Positions 36,055 to 44,639 of a DNA stretch of 64,000 bases are shown here, piece after piece. Within the stretch, counting starts at the first letter, position 1, and each line of letters starts with the position of its first letter. Source of the DNA: Helicobacter sp. NHP19-003 (GTDB lineage Bacteria; Campylobacterota; Campylobacteria; Campylobacterales; Helicobacteraceae); NCBI RefSeq assembly GCF_019703305.1, contig NZ_AP024814.1, forward strand, positions 310,001 to 374,000. The letters are read 5' to 3'. Below the pieces are notes generated by a model. That model saw nothing but the letters and a program-made list of their open reading frames with translations, was not told the origin of the DNA and did not search any database. The position numbers were made by a program, and so were the translations under genes.

Positions 36055-37433
36055 ATGCTAGATCCTAACCACGCTAAAGCTTTGGGTGCGTTTGTGGGAG
36101 AGGATAATTTTTTTACAGACCCCGCACATTTGAGTGCCTACGCCTATGATGCGACCAGAGAGCGCCACTTACCCGAGGCTGTGATCTTCCCTAGAAACGA
36201 ACAAGAAATCAGCCAAGTCTTGACCTATTGTAACCAGCACAAAATCATCGTTGTGCCCAGGGGAGCGGGCAGTGGCTTTACAGGGGGGCTTTGGGGGTGA
36301 GTGGGGGATTGATTTTAAGCCTAGAAAAACACCTAGACAAAATTTTAGAGATCGACACCAAAAATTTAATCGCACGGGTACAACCCGGAGTGATCAACAA
36401 ACATTTTCAAAACGAAGTGGAGAAACTCGGGCTCTTCTACCCGCCCGATCCAGCCAGCCAAGATCAAAGCACTTTGGGGGGCAATGTGAGTGAAAATGCG
36501 GGGGGCATGCGTGCGGCCAAATACGGCATCACTAAAGATTATGTGATGGCTTTACGGGCGGTGCTCCCTAATGGCGACATTATCCGCGCGGGCAAGAAAA
36601 CGATTAAAGATGTGGCAGGCTTTAATGTCGCCGGGATACTCATTGCCAGCGAGGGGTGTTTGGCCGTGATTAGCGAGATCACCTTAAAACTTCTAGCCAA
36701 GCCCAAATTGCGCCAATCAGCGATGGGGGTGTTTCACACCATTCAAGAGGCGATGGAGGCGGTGTATAAAACGATGGCTAGCGGGGTCGTGCCTGTGGCG
36801 ATGGAGTTTTTAGACAATTTAACCATTAAGGCGGTGGAAGAGCGTTTTAACAAAGGGCTACCCACTAAGGCAGGGGCGATTTTAATCACCCAAGTGGATG
36901 GCAGCGTACCCGAACAAATGGCGTGGCAGTTGAGTGCCATTGAGGGGCATTTTAAGGCAAATGGATGCGTGGATTTTAAGATCGCCCAAACGGTTGCGGA
37001 GGAAGAAGACCTATGGTTTGCGCGGCGCAACGCCTCGCAGAGCATCAGTGTTTATGGCAAGAAAAAATTAAACGAAGATGTAACGGTGCCTAGAGCGAGC
37101 CTACCTGCCTTGCTTGAAGAAGTGGGGCGTATCTCTAAGGCCTACAACTTGCCGATCCCCTGTTTCGGCCACACGGGCGATGGCAATGTGCATGTGAATA
37201 TCATGCTTGAAAACCCAGAAACACAGCTAGAGCAGGGGCAAAGGGCGATGGAGGAGATTTTTAAATGCGCCATTGCTTTGGAGGGGACTTTAAGCGGAGA
37301 GCATGGAATCGGGCTGTCTAAAGCCAAATTCATGCCCCTAGCCTTTAGCCCTGAAGAGATGGGGTTATTTAGAGCAATCAAAAAAGCCTTTGACCCGAAT
37401 AATATTTTAAACCCCTTTAAAATGGGGCTGTGA
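36055..37433 (+). pseudogene. glcD: Glycolate/D-lactate oxidase subunit GlcD, frameshifted
   Basis: From ATG 36055 (AGGAGG six bases upstream) the FAD-binding domain reads to VPRGAGSGFTGG and then shifts. The second frame resumes VSGGLILSLEKH and runs to 37433, with GGNVSENAGGMRAAKYG and GHTGDGNVHVN. Family members read GSGFTGGALPVSGG-like sequence, so one G is missing from the six-G run at 36283-36288. The rest is intact. GlcD-type FAD oxidases pass electrons from D-lactate or glycolate to the respiratory chain. Either an error, an on/off slip or a null mutation. Confidence 0.88.
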
Positions 37434-37915
37434 TTTTAGCCTTCCTTAAGCCCCCCAAGAGTTTTCCTAGCCCCTACTTGGCTTTACGCACAGACAGCAA
37501 GGGCTTAGTGAGCCTAGACTTTGTAAAAGGGATGCCAAGCGTCCCCGAGCAAAGCGTCCCAAAGCCCGATGCTCTCATGCAAGCCATGTTAGAGAGTTTA
37601 GAAAGCTACTTTAGCGGAGAGCTTAAAACCTTTGACTTGCCCTTGAGCTTGCACGCCAGCCCCTTTAGCTTGCAAGTGTGGCGGGCTTTGCAAAATATCC
37701 CCTATGGCGCAACAAGGACTTATCAAGAAATCGCCCACGCCCTAAACAATCCCAAAGCGTGTAGAGCTGTAGGCAACGCCAATCACAACAACCCATGCCC
37801 CATCATTATTCCCTGCCATAGAGTGATTTTAAAAGGCGGTGGCTTAGGGGGCTATGGGGGTGGCGTGGCGATTAAAGAGTGGTTGTTGAGACACGAGCAG
37901 GGTTACAGTACTTAA
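37430..37915 (+). CDS. ogt: Methylated-DNA--protein-cysteine methyltransferase
   Basis: 161 aa, GTG start overlapping the glcD stop. The acceptor cysteine lies in PCHRVI with upstream helix-turn-helix SLQVWRALQNIPYGATRTYQEIA. It repairs O6-methylguanine by irreversible transfer of the methyl group to itself. No N-terminal Ada domain. Reads out of the csd3-glcD operon toward convergent purB. Confidence 0.93.
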   Translation: MILAFLKPPKSFPSPYLALRTDSKGLVSLDFVKGMPSVPEQSVPKPDALMQAMLESLESYFSGELKTFDLPLSLHASPFSLQVWRALQNIPYGATRTYQEIAHALNNPKACRAVGNANHNNPCPIIIPCHRVILKGGGLGGYGGGVAIKEWLLRHEQGYST

Positions 37916-38060
37916 GCCTGCCGGTGATCGCTTTTGGGGAGGTTAAAGGTCTGCGGGCTTGGGATTTTGGGGGGTAAAAGGTAACCAGGGGGCTAAAAAG
38001 CCCACAAGATTAACCCGTGAAAGGACAGCAGAAAATAGCGTATTTAGTCTTAAATCTGGC

Positions 38061-39371
38061 TTATTTGCCAAAAACCCGCTCAAGAATTTGGTCAGTGCGT
38101 TGTAGGTAATGTGCCATGTCAAAGCACGCTTTAAGTCTTTTAGGCTCAATGTCTTTGAGCCTAGGGTCGTCAAGTAGGGCGTTTAAAAAAGCCTCTTTGT
38201 GGTGCTTGTCCTCTTGCAAATCTTGCCACACTTTCGCGGCGTTTTCTTGCACGATGGCATAACTCTCCTCCTTGCTAAAGCCTAGCTTTGGCAATTCCAA
38301 GAGCACCTTTTGCGAATACACCAGCCCCCCTGTGCACTCCAAATTCGCGCGCATGTTTTGAGGATACACCACAAGGGTTTTAAGCAAATTGCTTAGGCGG
38401 TGCAACATAAAATCCGTGGTGGTGAAAATGTCGGGGAAGACAAAGCGTTCCACCGAGCTGTGGCTAATGTCGCGCTCGTGCCAAAGGGCGACACTCTCTA
38501 GCATAGGCATCGCATAACCCCGAATGACCCGGCACAGCCCCGTGATGTTTTCGCTCAAAACGGGGTTGCGCTTGTGGGGCATGGCTGAGCTGCCCTTTTG
38601 CCCCGTGCTAAAGTATTCCTCCGCCTCATACACTTCGGTGCGTTGGTAGTGGCGGACATTGATGGCGATTTTTTCGCAACTGCTGGCGAGCACCGCTAGG
38701 GCGTTGATGACCTTAGCGTGGCGATCCCTTGAGATGACTTGGTTTGTGATGAGGGCGGGTTTCAAACCCAAAACTTCGCAAGTCTTTTCCTCCAACTCTA
38801 GGGGGATATGGGCAAAGTTGCCCATTGCCCCGCTCACCATCCCTACGCTGATTTCTTCTAAGACCCCTTCTAAAGACCGCACATGGCGGCGCATTTCCTC
38901 AAACCACAACGCCCACACCAGCCCAAAACTCATGGGCTCGCCACAAATCCCGTGGCTACGCCCGATGATGGGCGTGTCTTTAAACTCAAGTGCCCGTGTT
39001 TTAAGCACTTCTAAAAGTCCTTGTAAATCTTTTAAAACGATCTCTAGGCTCTCTTTGAGTAATAGGGCTAGGGCGGTGTCGATACAGTCGCTAGAAGTGA
39101 TGCCGTAATGGAAAAAGCGTTTTTCTTCCCCTAAATTCTCACAAACGGCGTTGATAAAGGCGATCAAATCGTGTTTGGTGGTTTGCTCGATTTCATAAAT
39201 CCGTTTTAAATCAAAGCCCACTTCTTGAATTTTTTGGCAACTTTGGGTGTCCACAACGCCCAAAGTGTGCCACGCTTGCACGATGGCTTTTTCAACTTTT
39301 AGGTAAGTGTCAAACTTGTTTTGTGCGCTCCAAAGGCGCGCCATCCCCTCCAAAGAGTAACGATCTATCAT
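38061..39371 (-). CDS. purB: Adenylosuccinate lyase
   Basis: 436 aa. The fumarase/aspartase superfamily signature STGQKGSSAMPHKRNP is present, with catalytic SS in the flexible loop and the SHGICGEPMSFGL histidine segment. It releases fumarate in two steps of AMP synthesis. The start is directly behind porB, so it is the last gene of the por operon, as in H. pylori. It converges with ogt; the 145-bp gap holds a weak GGGCT-AAAA-AGCCC hairpin. Confidence 0.95.
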   Translation of the reverse strand: MIDRYSLEGMARLWSAQNKFDTYLKVEKAIVQAWHTLGVVDTQSCQKIQEVGFDLKRIYEIEQTTKHDLIAFINAVCENLGEEKRFFHYGITSSDCIDTALALLLKESLEIVLKDLQGLLEVLKTRALEFKDTPIIGRSHGICGEPMSFGLVWALWFEEMRRHVRSLEGVLEEISVGMVSGAMGNFAHIPLELEEKTCEVLGLKPALITNQVISRDRHAKVINALAVLASSCEKIAINVRHYQRTEVYEAEEYFSTGQKGSSAMPHKRNPVLSENITGLCRVIRGYAMPMLESVALWHERDISHSSVERFVFPDIFTTTDFMLHRLSNLLKTLVVYPQNMRANLECTGGLVYSQKVLLELPKLGFSKEESYAIVQENAAKVWQDLQEDKHHKEAFLNALLDDPRLKDIEPKRLKACFDMAHYLQRTDQILERVFGK

Positions 39372-40316
39372 CTAAACCTTGGCTTCCTCCCGCCGCTGCA
39401 GGTATTCCCAGCGGGCATCGACATCTTTTTGCAACGCCTCGATGATGTGCTCGTTCTCTTTCTTAAAGAGATGGGCAAAGCGTTTTTGCACGCCCAAATA
39501 ATCGCGCACGGGCAAGACATTGCGGGGGCGGTAGGTGATTTTGAGTTCTTGCCCGTGGAAGATTTCAAACAAGGGGAAGATCAAGCAATCCACCGCCAAG
39601 TCCGTCATTTCAATCGCCAAAGAAGAGTGATATTTCCACTCAGTCGGACATGGGCTAAGGGCGTTGATGAAACATGGCCCCTCTGTGTCTAGGGCAGTTT
39701 TGATTTTTTTATTCATGTCCTTCCACTTGTTGGGGGCGATTTGGGCGGTGTAGGGGATGCCATGGGCTGCCATGATGAGGGGCAGGTCTTTTTTGCGCTC
39801 TTTTTTCCCAAAACTCACTTTGCCCGCAGGCGTGGTGCTGGTGCTTGCGCCCATAGGCGTGCTCCCACTCCTTTGCCCCCCTGTGTTGGCGTAGTTTTCA
39901 TTGTCTAGGCAGATGTAGGTCATGTCATGCCCTCTTTCTAAACAACCGCTGATGAATTGAAAACCAATGTCATAGCTCGCGCCATCGCCGCCAAAAGCGA
40001 CAAATTTGGGGCGTTGCCCCTTATATTTGCCCTTGCGCTCTAGGGCTTTATACATGCTCTCCACGCCACTGATGGCGGTTGAGCCGTTTTCAAACCCGAT
40101 GTGAATCCAAGGTACATCCCAAGAGGTGTGTGGATACACTGCCGAGCAGACCTCTAAACAGCCGGTGGAATTGCCTAGCACAATGGGGCCATCCACGGCG
40201 TTGAGCACTTCCCTAACGATGATCCCATGCCCACAGCCCGGACAAAGTAAGTGCGAGCCTTCAAATTTTTCCGCCGATTGGCTAAAACTTTTGAGCGTTT
40301 TGACTTCTTTAACCAT
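39372..40316 (-). CDS. porB: Pyruvate:flavodoxin oxidoreductase subunit beta
   Basis: 314 aa. Thiamine-diphosphate-binding motif GDGASYDIGFQFISG...NENYANTGGQRSGSTP; N-terminal CPGCGHG cysteines belong to the proximal iron-sulfur cluster. It decarboxylates pyruvate to acetyl-CoA with electrons passing through PorD to flavodoxin. Helicobacter depends on this enzyme, as it lacks pyruvate dehydrogenase. Nine bases downstream of porA. Confidence 0.96.
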   Translation of the reverse strand: MVKEVKTLKSFSQSAEKFEGSHLLCPGCGHGIIVREVLNAVDGPIVLGNSTGCLEVCSAVYPHTSWDVPWIHIGFENGSTAISGVESMYKALERKGKYKGQRPKFVAFGGDGASYDIGFQFISGCLERGHDMTYICLDNENYANTGGQRSGSTPMGASTSTTPAGKVSFGKKERKKDLPLIMAAHGIPYTAQIAPNKWKDMNKKIKTALDTEGPCFINALSPCPTEWKYHSSLAIEMTDLAVDCLIFPLFEIFHGQELKITYRPRNVLPVRDYLGVQKRFAHLFKKENEHIIEALQKDVDARWEYLQRREEAKV

Positions 40317-40325
40317 GTATTCTCC

Positions 40326-41549
40326 TTAAAAGTAAGACAACTCAGGACCATTGAGCCCGATGAATTGTTGTGTGGGGTGGGTGAGCGCGCCTTTTTGGGC
40401 ATCTTGGCTCAAGTCCTCAAAAATGCGGTCCAAATCCGTTTGGGTCAAGTCCCGACCGCCTAGCCCGTAAATGTAGTTGCTAAGCACCGGGTGGCGTGAG
40501 CCTTGCACTTGATAGAGGCTTGCCGCCACTTCGTTGAAGAGCGCACCCATCGCGCCAGAGGGAGAGCTTTTATCCATGATGGCCACGGCCTTAGTCTTTT
40601 TAAAGACTTCGCCTAGGGCGACAAAGGGGAAGGGGCGCAGTAGGTGGGTTGTTACGACACCCGCTTTAATGCCCTTTTCTCTGGCTTTCTTTGCCGCCAC
40701 AATCGCAGACTCCCAAGTGGTGCCTAAAGCAAAAATCGCCACTTCGGCATCTTCCATGTTGAAAGTTTCCAAAATATTGTATTGCCGCCCTGTGAGTTTG
40801 GCAAAATCGTTAAAGATTTCCTCCAGCACCGCACTAGACTCCATGATGGCGTGGTGCAATTTGGCTTTGTGCTCAAAATGCCACTCCTCTTCTGCCTGGG
40901 CACCATAGCTTACGGGTTTATCAAAGTCGAGCATGGGGTGCACGCCCACATAGTCGCCCACAAATTTATAGGCGACATGGTCGGCTAGAGGACGGACATT
41001 TTGCACGGTGTGCGAAGACAAAAATCCGTCTTGATGCACCATGACAGGCACTCTAACCCCCGTGTGTTCGGCAAGTTTAAACGCCATTAAAGTGAAGTCA
41101 TAGACCTCTTGGGGGTTACAGGTGCAAAGGCTGATCCAACCGCTATCCCTCCCCAAATACATGTCCGAGTGGTCGCAGTGGATGTTTAAGGGCGAAGCCA
41201 AAGCGCGGTTAGCGACATTTAGGACAATGGGTAAACGCATGCCTGAAGCTTGGTAAAGCACTTCAACCATTAAGGCAAAGCCCTGTGAGCTTGTGGCGGT
41301 GCTGACCCTTCCGCCCGCCGCAGCTGCGCCCACGCACGCGCTCATGGCCGCGTGCTCAGACTCCACCAAAACAAACTCGCCATCGATGTAGCCATTGTCT
41401 TTAAAAGAGCCGTAATTTTGGATAATGGGCGTAGAGGGGGTGATGGGGTAAGCCGCCACGACATCTACTTGTGCTTGTCTTAAAGCGTGCGCACTCGCCG
41501 TGCAGCCATCCCACGCTTCCACGCCGTTTAAATGGTAACTAGAAGCCAT
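40326..41549 (-). CDS. porA: Pyruvate:flavodoxin oxidoreductase subunit alpha
   Basis: 407 aa from ATG 41549, with GAGGGGGG upstream; the open frame continues to 41615 but that part overlaps porD. Conserved AYPITPSTPI start, EHAAMSACVGAAAAGGR and TSSQGFALM are typical of the pyrimidine-binding alpha domain. Overlaps the porD end by 11 bases. Together with PorB, PorG and PorD it forms the four-subunit enzyme. Confidence 0.95.
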   Translation of the reverse strand: MASSYHLNGVEAWDGCTASAHALRQAQVDVVAAYPITPSTPIIQNYGSFKDNGYIDGEFVLVESEHAAMSACVGAAAAGGRVSTATSSQGFALMVEVLYQASGMRLPIVLNVANRALASPLNIHCDHSDMYLGRDSGWISLCTCNPQEVYDFTLMAFKLAEHTGVRVPVMVHQDGFLSSHTVQNVRPLADHVAYKFVGDYVGVHPMLDFDKPVSYGAQAEEEWHFEHKAKLHHAIMESSAVLEEIFNDFAKLTGRQYNILETFNMEDAEVAIFALGTTWESAIVAAKKAREKGIKAGVVTTHLLRPFPFVALGEVFKKTKAVAIMDKSSPSGAMGALFNEVAASLYQVQGSRHPVLSNYIYGLGGRDLTQTDLDRIFEDLSQDAQKGALTHPTQQFIGLNGPELSYF

Positions 41550-41967
41550 TATAACCCCCCTCTGTGCGGTAACTTTTCTTTTTAAGTCCCTCGGCTTTTT
41601 GTGGCCACTTGGCAAGAGCCTCTTGCTCGGACTCTAAATTGTCAAACATTAACAGAGATTTGGGGTTAGTGGGGCAAACATCTACACACACCCCGCAACC
41701 CTTGCAATGTTCGTAGTCAATGCCGCTCATTTTGCCCTCTCGCGAGAGGATGGACGCATCGGGGCAGTAAACCCAACAATTAAAGCAGTTGATGCAAACC
41801 TCTTTGTTGTGCACGGGTTTTTCTACGCGCCAGTTCGCCACGCTCGCTGTAAAAGAGCTGTTTGTGGTGTAGGTGCGCTCGTTGTTGTGCTTGCCTAATT
41901 CCTCTTGCCCTTGTTTCTCAAAGGGGAAGAGCACCGCCCCTGCTTCAAATTCTTGCCAGTTTTTCAT
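41539..41967 (-). CDS. porD: Pyruvate:flavodoxin oxidoreductase subunit delta (2[4Fe-4S])
   Basis: 142 aa. Two ferredoxin-type cysteine clusters: CINCFNCWVYCP and CKGCGVCVDVCP. The N-terminal 45 residues are the usual extension. It wires electrons from the thiamine centre to flavodoxin. Lies between porG and porA in the operon. Confidence 0.95.
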   Translation of the reverse strand: MKNWQEFEAGAVLFPFEKQGQEELGKHNNERTYTTNSSFTASVANWRVEKPVHNKEVCINCFNCWVYCPDASILSREGKMSGIDYEHCKGCGVCVDVCPTNPKSLLMFDNLESEQEALAKWPQKAEGLKKKSYRTEGGYNGF

Positions 41968-41976
41968 GGTTGTTCC

Positions 41977-42537
41977 TTATTGCACTTGGGCATAGGCGTG
42001 GTCGATGGCGAGCATGTTCGCATCGATCAAAGCTTGAGGCATTTTTTTACCCAAAACCTCTTTAAATGTGTTTTTAAAAAACTCCAACTCCAGCATGCCA
42101 GACACCTTCATCAAAGCCCCAAGCATAGGGGTGTTTGGGATGGGTCTTTTGATTGTGTCCATCGCAATTTTAATGCAATTTAAGGTGAAAACCTTCTTGC
42201 TTGCCAGCTCGGGTTTTTTAGCAAACAACTCATCCTTGCTTAAATGCGTGGTGATGATGTAGGTTGTGTCGGGTTTTTCATCTTCTGTAATGTCGGCAAT
42301 GAAGGTGAGCCCTGGGTCGATCACCAACACATAATCGGGGTGCATAAACTTTTCGTGGTTTAAAATGGGCTCAGAGTCGATGCGGTTATACGCCGTCATC
42401 GCCGCCCCCCTTTTAGCCGACCCATAGACCGCAAAGCCTTGCACTTCTTTACCCGTAGTGGTGAGCACATCGGCTAAACCCTTTGCACCCGTAACTGCAC
42501 CCTGACCAGCGCGTGCGTGCCATCGAATTTCTAGCAT
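41977..42537 (-). CDS. porG: Pyruvate:flavodoxin oxidoreductase subunit gamma
   Basis: 186 aa. N-terminal RWHARAGQGAVTGAKGLAD and FAVYGSAKRGAAMTAYNR are the conserved gamma-subunit motifs. Called porC in some H. pylori annotations. First gene of the por-purB operon; AAAAGGAGAAAG lies upstream and a good -10 about 50 bp before the start. Confidence 0.95.
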   Translation of the reverse strand: MLEIRWHARAGQGAVTGAKGLADVLTTTGKEVQGFAVYGSAKRGAAMTAYNRIDSEPILNHEKFMHPDYVLVIDPGLTFIADITEDEKPDTTYIITTHLSKDELFAKKPELASKKVFTLNCIKIAMDTIKRPIPNTPMLGALMKVSGMLELEFFKNTFKEVLGKKMPQALIDANMLAIDHAYAQVQ

Positions 42538-42584
42538 CTTTCTCCTTTTCCATAGACAACAAAAAGTCCATTATTGAGGGAGCA

Positions 42585-42590
42585 ATTATA
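42585..42590 (-). promoter_or_regulatory. -10 element of the por-purB operon
   Basis: TATAAT on the minus strand (TTTTGTATAATTGC), 48 bp upstream of the porG ATG. Confidence 0.6.
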
Positions 42591-42679
42591 CAAAATTTTT
42601 AGTAAACTTACGCAAAATCAAGGAGATTGTAAGAATATAACCCTTATCCCACCCGCGCCCTAGAGCCCTAGCTTTAACT

Positions 42680-42831
42680 AGGCAGATTCATCAAAGGGTG
42701 GTGCCCTTGGGACTTTAGGCATCAACTTTAGCAGTGAGAAACACAGGACTCCTAGCAGAGCACTCCTGCTTGAAGACACGATTCTGGGCTAAAGTTAAAT
42801 CTCCTCACTTTAGTTATAGGGAGTATGTCAA
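42680..42831 (+). mobile_element. IS605-type right-end remnant (second copy)
   Basis: One frame reads ALGTLGINFSSEKHRTPSRA and continues LLLEDTILG; RALLLEDTI parallels RASLDDTRI of the relic at 27890-28011. It is followed by the hairpin TCTCC...GGGAGA with loop ACTTTAG and ends GAGTATGTCAA (TCAA at 42828-42831), the same end as the other relic. Transposase genes are absent. Confidence 0.5.
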
Positions 42832-42914
42832 ACCAATACAAACAACGCCAAAAAAGCACATAGCTAAGTTAGAAAGCGCGCTCCATCTAACAAGGGAGGG
42901 CACAATCCTTTTTC

Positions 42915-43181
42915 CTAGCTCATTTGCGCCCCGTTTTCGGCATTTTGTAGCCAAATGAAGACCTCCACCACGCTGGCGTACAACTCTGGGGGTATGGGTG
43001 TGTCTAGACGCACATCTAAAAGAGAGTTCACGAGGGCTTCATTGCAAAAAAGGGGGACATCAAAGGCTTTGGCTTTCTCTACGATCGCCTTGGCGATCTG
43101 CCCCACCCCGCTAGCCACGACCTTAGGTGCGGCATCTTGCCCGATGTTGTAGGCGAGGGCTACGGCTTTTGGCATCCCCAT
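42915..43181 (-). CDS. FlhX (FlhB C-terminal domain-like) flagellar protein
   Basis: 88 aa. Resembles only the cytoplasmic C-terminal part of FlhB (PKAVALAYN...APKVVASGVGQIAKAIVEKA...VPLFCNEALVNSLL), beginning just after the FlhB autocleavage NPTH site. H. pylori has the same stand-alone protein (HP1575), which can stand in for the FlhB C-domain in export. ATG follows the ribE stop directly. Confidence 0.85.
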   Translation of the reverse strand: MGMPKAVALAYNIGQDAAPKVVASGVGQIAKAIVEKAKAFDVPLFCNEALVNSLLDVRLDTPIPPELYASVVEVFIWLQNAENGAQMS

Positions 43182-43796
43182 TTAATAGCCCATCGCTAAG
43201 GAGTCGCACACCGCCCACGAAAGGGGATTTTGGCGTTTATTCAGGTGCGCCACCGCCCTCACCAGCATGTCGCTTTCAATATTCACTCTGTGCCCGGGCT
43301 TGTAGGTGTTAAACAAAGTGTGTTTAAAAGTGTGGGGGATGATGACTAAAGAAAAGCTGTCGTTATCAATGCCCGCTAAAGTCAAGCTCACCCCGTCTAT
43401 GGCGATCGAGCCTTTGGGGATACACAGCTCTAAAATAGCAGGGGGGGCTTGGATGCTTATCTCCACTTGGCTCTCCTCTTTGAACACATGCTTGATCACC
43501 CCCACCCCATCAATATGCCCTTGCACAAAATGCCCATCAAAGCGATCGCCTGCCTTTAAAGCCGGCTCGACATGCACGCTTTGGCCGGCTTGGTAGTTTT
43601 CTAGCGCAATTTGCGCCTGCGTGTGTGCGCTCATCTGCACGCTAAAGCCCCCCTTAAAGAGAGAAACCGCTGTGAGACACACCCCATTGATAGCGATGCT
43701 ATCGCCTATTTTAGGCTTGTGTGCGCTCTTTAGACACAAAACCCCATTCTGAAAGCTAAGGATTTGCGTTACTTCATGGATCAATCCGCTAAACAT
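43182..43796 (-). CDS. ribE: Riboflavin synthase alpha chain
   Basis: 204 aa from ATG 43796 (AAAAGGTGCAC upstream); the frame extends to 43835 without family similarity. Two tandem barrel repeats: MFSGLIHEV start, IGDSIAINGVCLTAV, then GSIAIDGVSLTLAGI. Catalyses dismutation of 6,7-dimethyl-8-ribityllumazine into riboflavin. Paired with flhX and divergent from tatD. Confidence 0.93.
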   Translation of the reverse strand: MFSGLIHEVTQILSFQNGVLCLKSAHKPKIGDSIAINGVCLTAVSLFKGGFSVQMSAHTQAQIALENYQAGQSVHVEPALKAGDRFDGHFVQGHIDGVGVIKHVFKEESQVEISIQAPPAILELCIPKGSIAIDGVSLTLAGIDNDSFSLVIIPHTFKHTLFNTYKPGHRVNIESDMLVRAVAHLNKRQNPLSWAVCDSLAMGY

Positions 43797-43841
43797 GTGC
43801 ACCTTTTGTATCGTTTTAGGGTATCGATCCCTCAATTATAG

Positions 43842-43847
43842 TACAAT
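43842..43847 (+). promoter_or_regulatory. -10 element of the tatD-pbp2 unit
   Basis: TACAAT in TATAGTACAATAGAGC, 28 bp before the tatD ATG. Confidence 0.45.
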
Positions 43848-43874
43848 AGAGCTTTTTTACTCTAAAGGAGCCAA

Positions 43875-44639
43875 ATGTTAGAGCTGATCGACACCCATTG
43901 CCACTTAGACCACGCCCACTACCTAGCCGATGTGCTCGAAGTTTTAAGCAACGCTAAAGAAGCCGGTGTAACAACCGCCATCATCCCCGCTGCCAGCCCC
44001 AAAGACCTAGCCCGCGCCATCGCACTTTGTGAAGAAAACCAAAACCTTTACTTTGCCGTGGGCGTACACCCTTTAGACCTAGAAGATTTTAATTTGGATT
44101 TTTTAAAGGCGCACATCAACCATCCCAAATGTGTGGCGGTGGGGGAGTGTGGGCTAGACTACCACTATAAAAACGACCCCACCACCAAAGCCACCCAAAA
44201 AGAAGTTTTTAAAGCCCAAATCGCTTTAGCTTTAGAGTACAACAAACCTTTAATCGTGCACATTAGAGAAGCCAGCGCAGACGCGCACGCGATTTTAAAA
44301 GAACATCCAAAACTTAAGGGCGTGTTGCATTGCTTTAATGGGGATGCACTTTTACTAGAGTTAGCGCACAATTTTTACTACGGCATCGGGGGGGTGGCGA
44401 CCTTTAAAAACGCCAAAACCTTAGTGGAGATTTTGCCACAAATCCCCCTAGAACGCTTGCTTTTAGAAACCGATGCGCCCTACTTAACCCCACACCCCTT
44501 TAGAGGACAGCGCAACGAACCTAAATACATCCCCCTGATTGCCGAAAAACTCGCCAAGGTGCGCCAAATGCGCCTAGAAGATTTGGCGCAAAACACGACC
44601 GCCAATGCCCAAGCGCTCTTTAACTTAAAGGTGTCTTGA
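43875..44639 (+). CDS. tatD: TatD family metal-dependent DNase
   Basis: 254 aa. Metal-binding motif DTHCHLDH at the N-terminus, GECGLDYHY in the centre and LLLETDAPYLTP near the end: all TatD hallmarks. Probably a cytoplasmic 3'-5' exonuclease in DNA repair or turnover. First gene of a long unit that continues through mltD, rlpA, lptC and lptA. Ribosome site AAAGGAG. Confidence 0.93.
   Translation: MLELIDTHCHLDHAHYLADVLEVLSNAKEAGVTTAIIPAASPKDLARAIALCEENQNLYFAVGVHPLDLEDFNLDFLKAHINHPKCVAVGECGLDYHYKNDPTTKATQKEVFKAQIALALEYNKPLIVHIREASADAHAILKEHPKLKGVLHCFNGDALLLELAHNFYYGIGGVATFKNAKTLVEILPQIPLERLLLETDAPYLTPHPFRGQRNEPKYIPLIAEKLAKVRQMRLEDLAQNTTANAQALFNLKVS

Larger units (their letters stand above)
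42538..42914. other. Intergenic region with por promoter and IS605-type relic
   Basis: The first part holds the por promoter. From about 42660 to 42831 is a tnpB-tail/right-end relic. An open frame 42734-42958 runs through it and is not a gene. Nothing else seen. Confidence 0.5.

Noticed and set aside
42734-42958. 74-aa open frame
   Set aside because: Passes through the IS605-type relic and into antisense of flhX.
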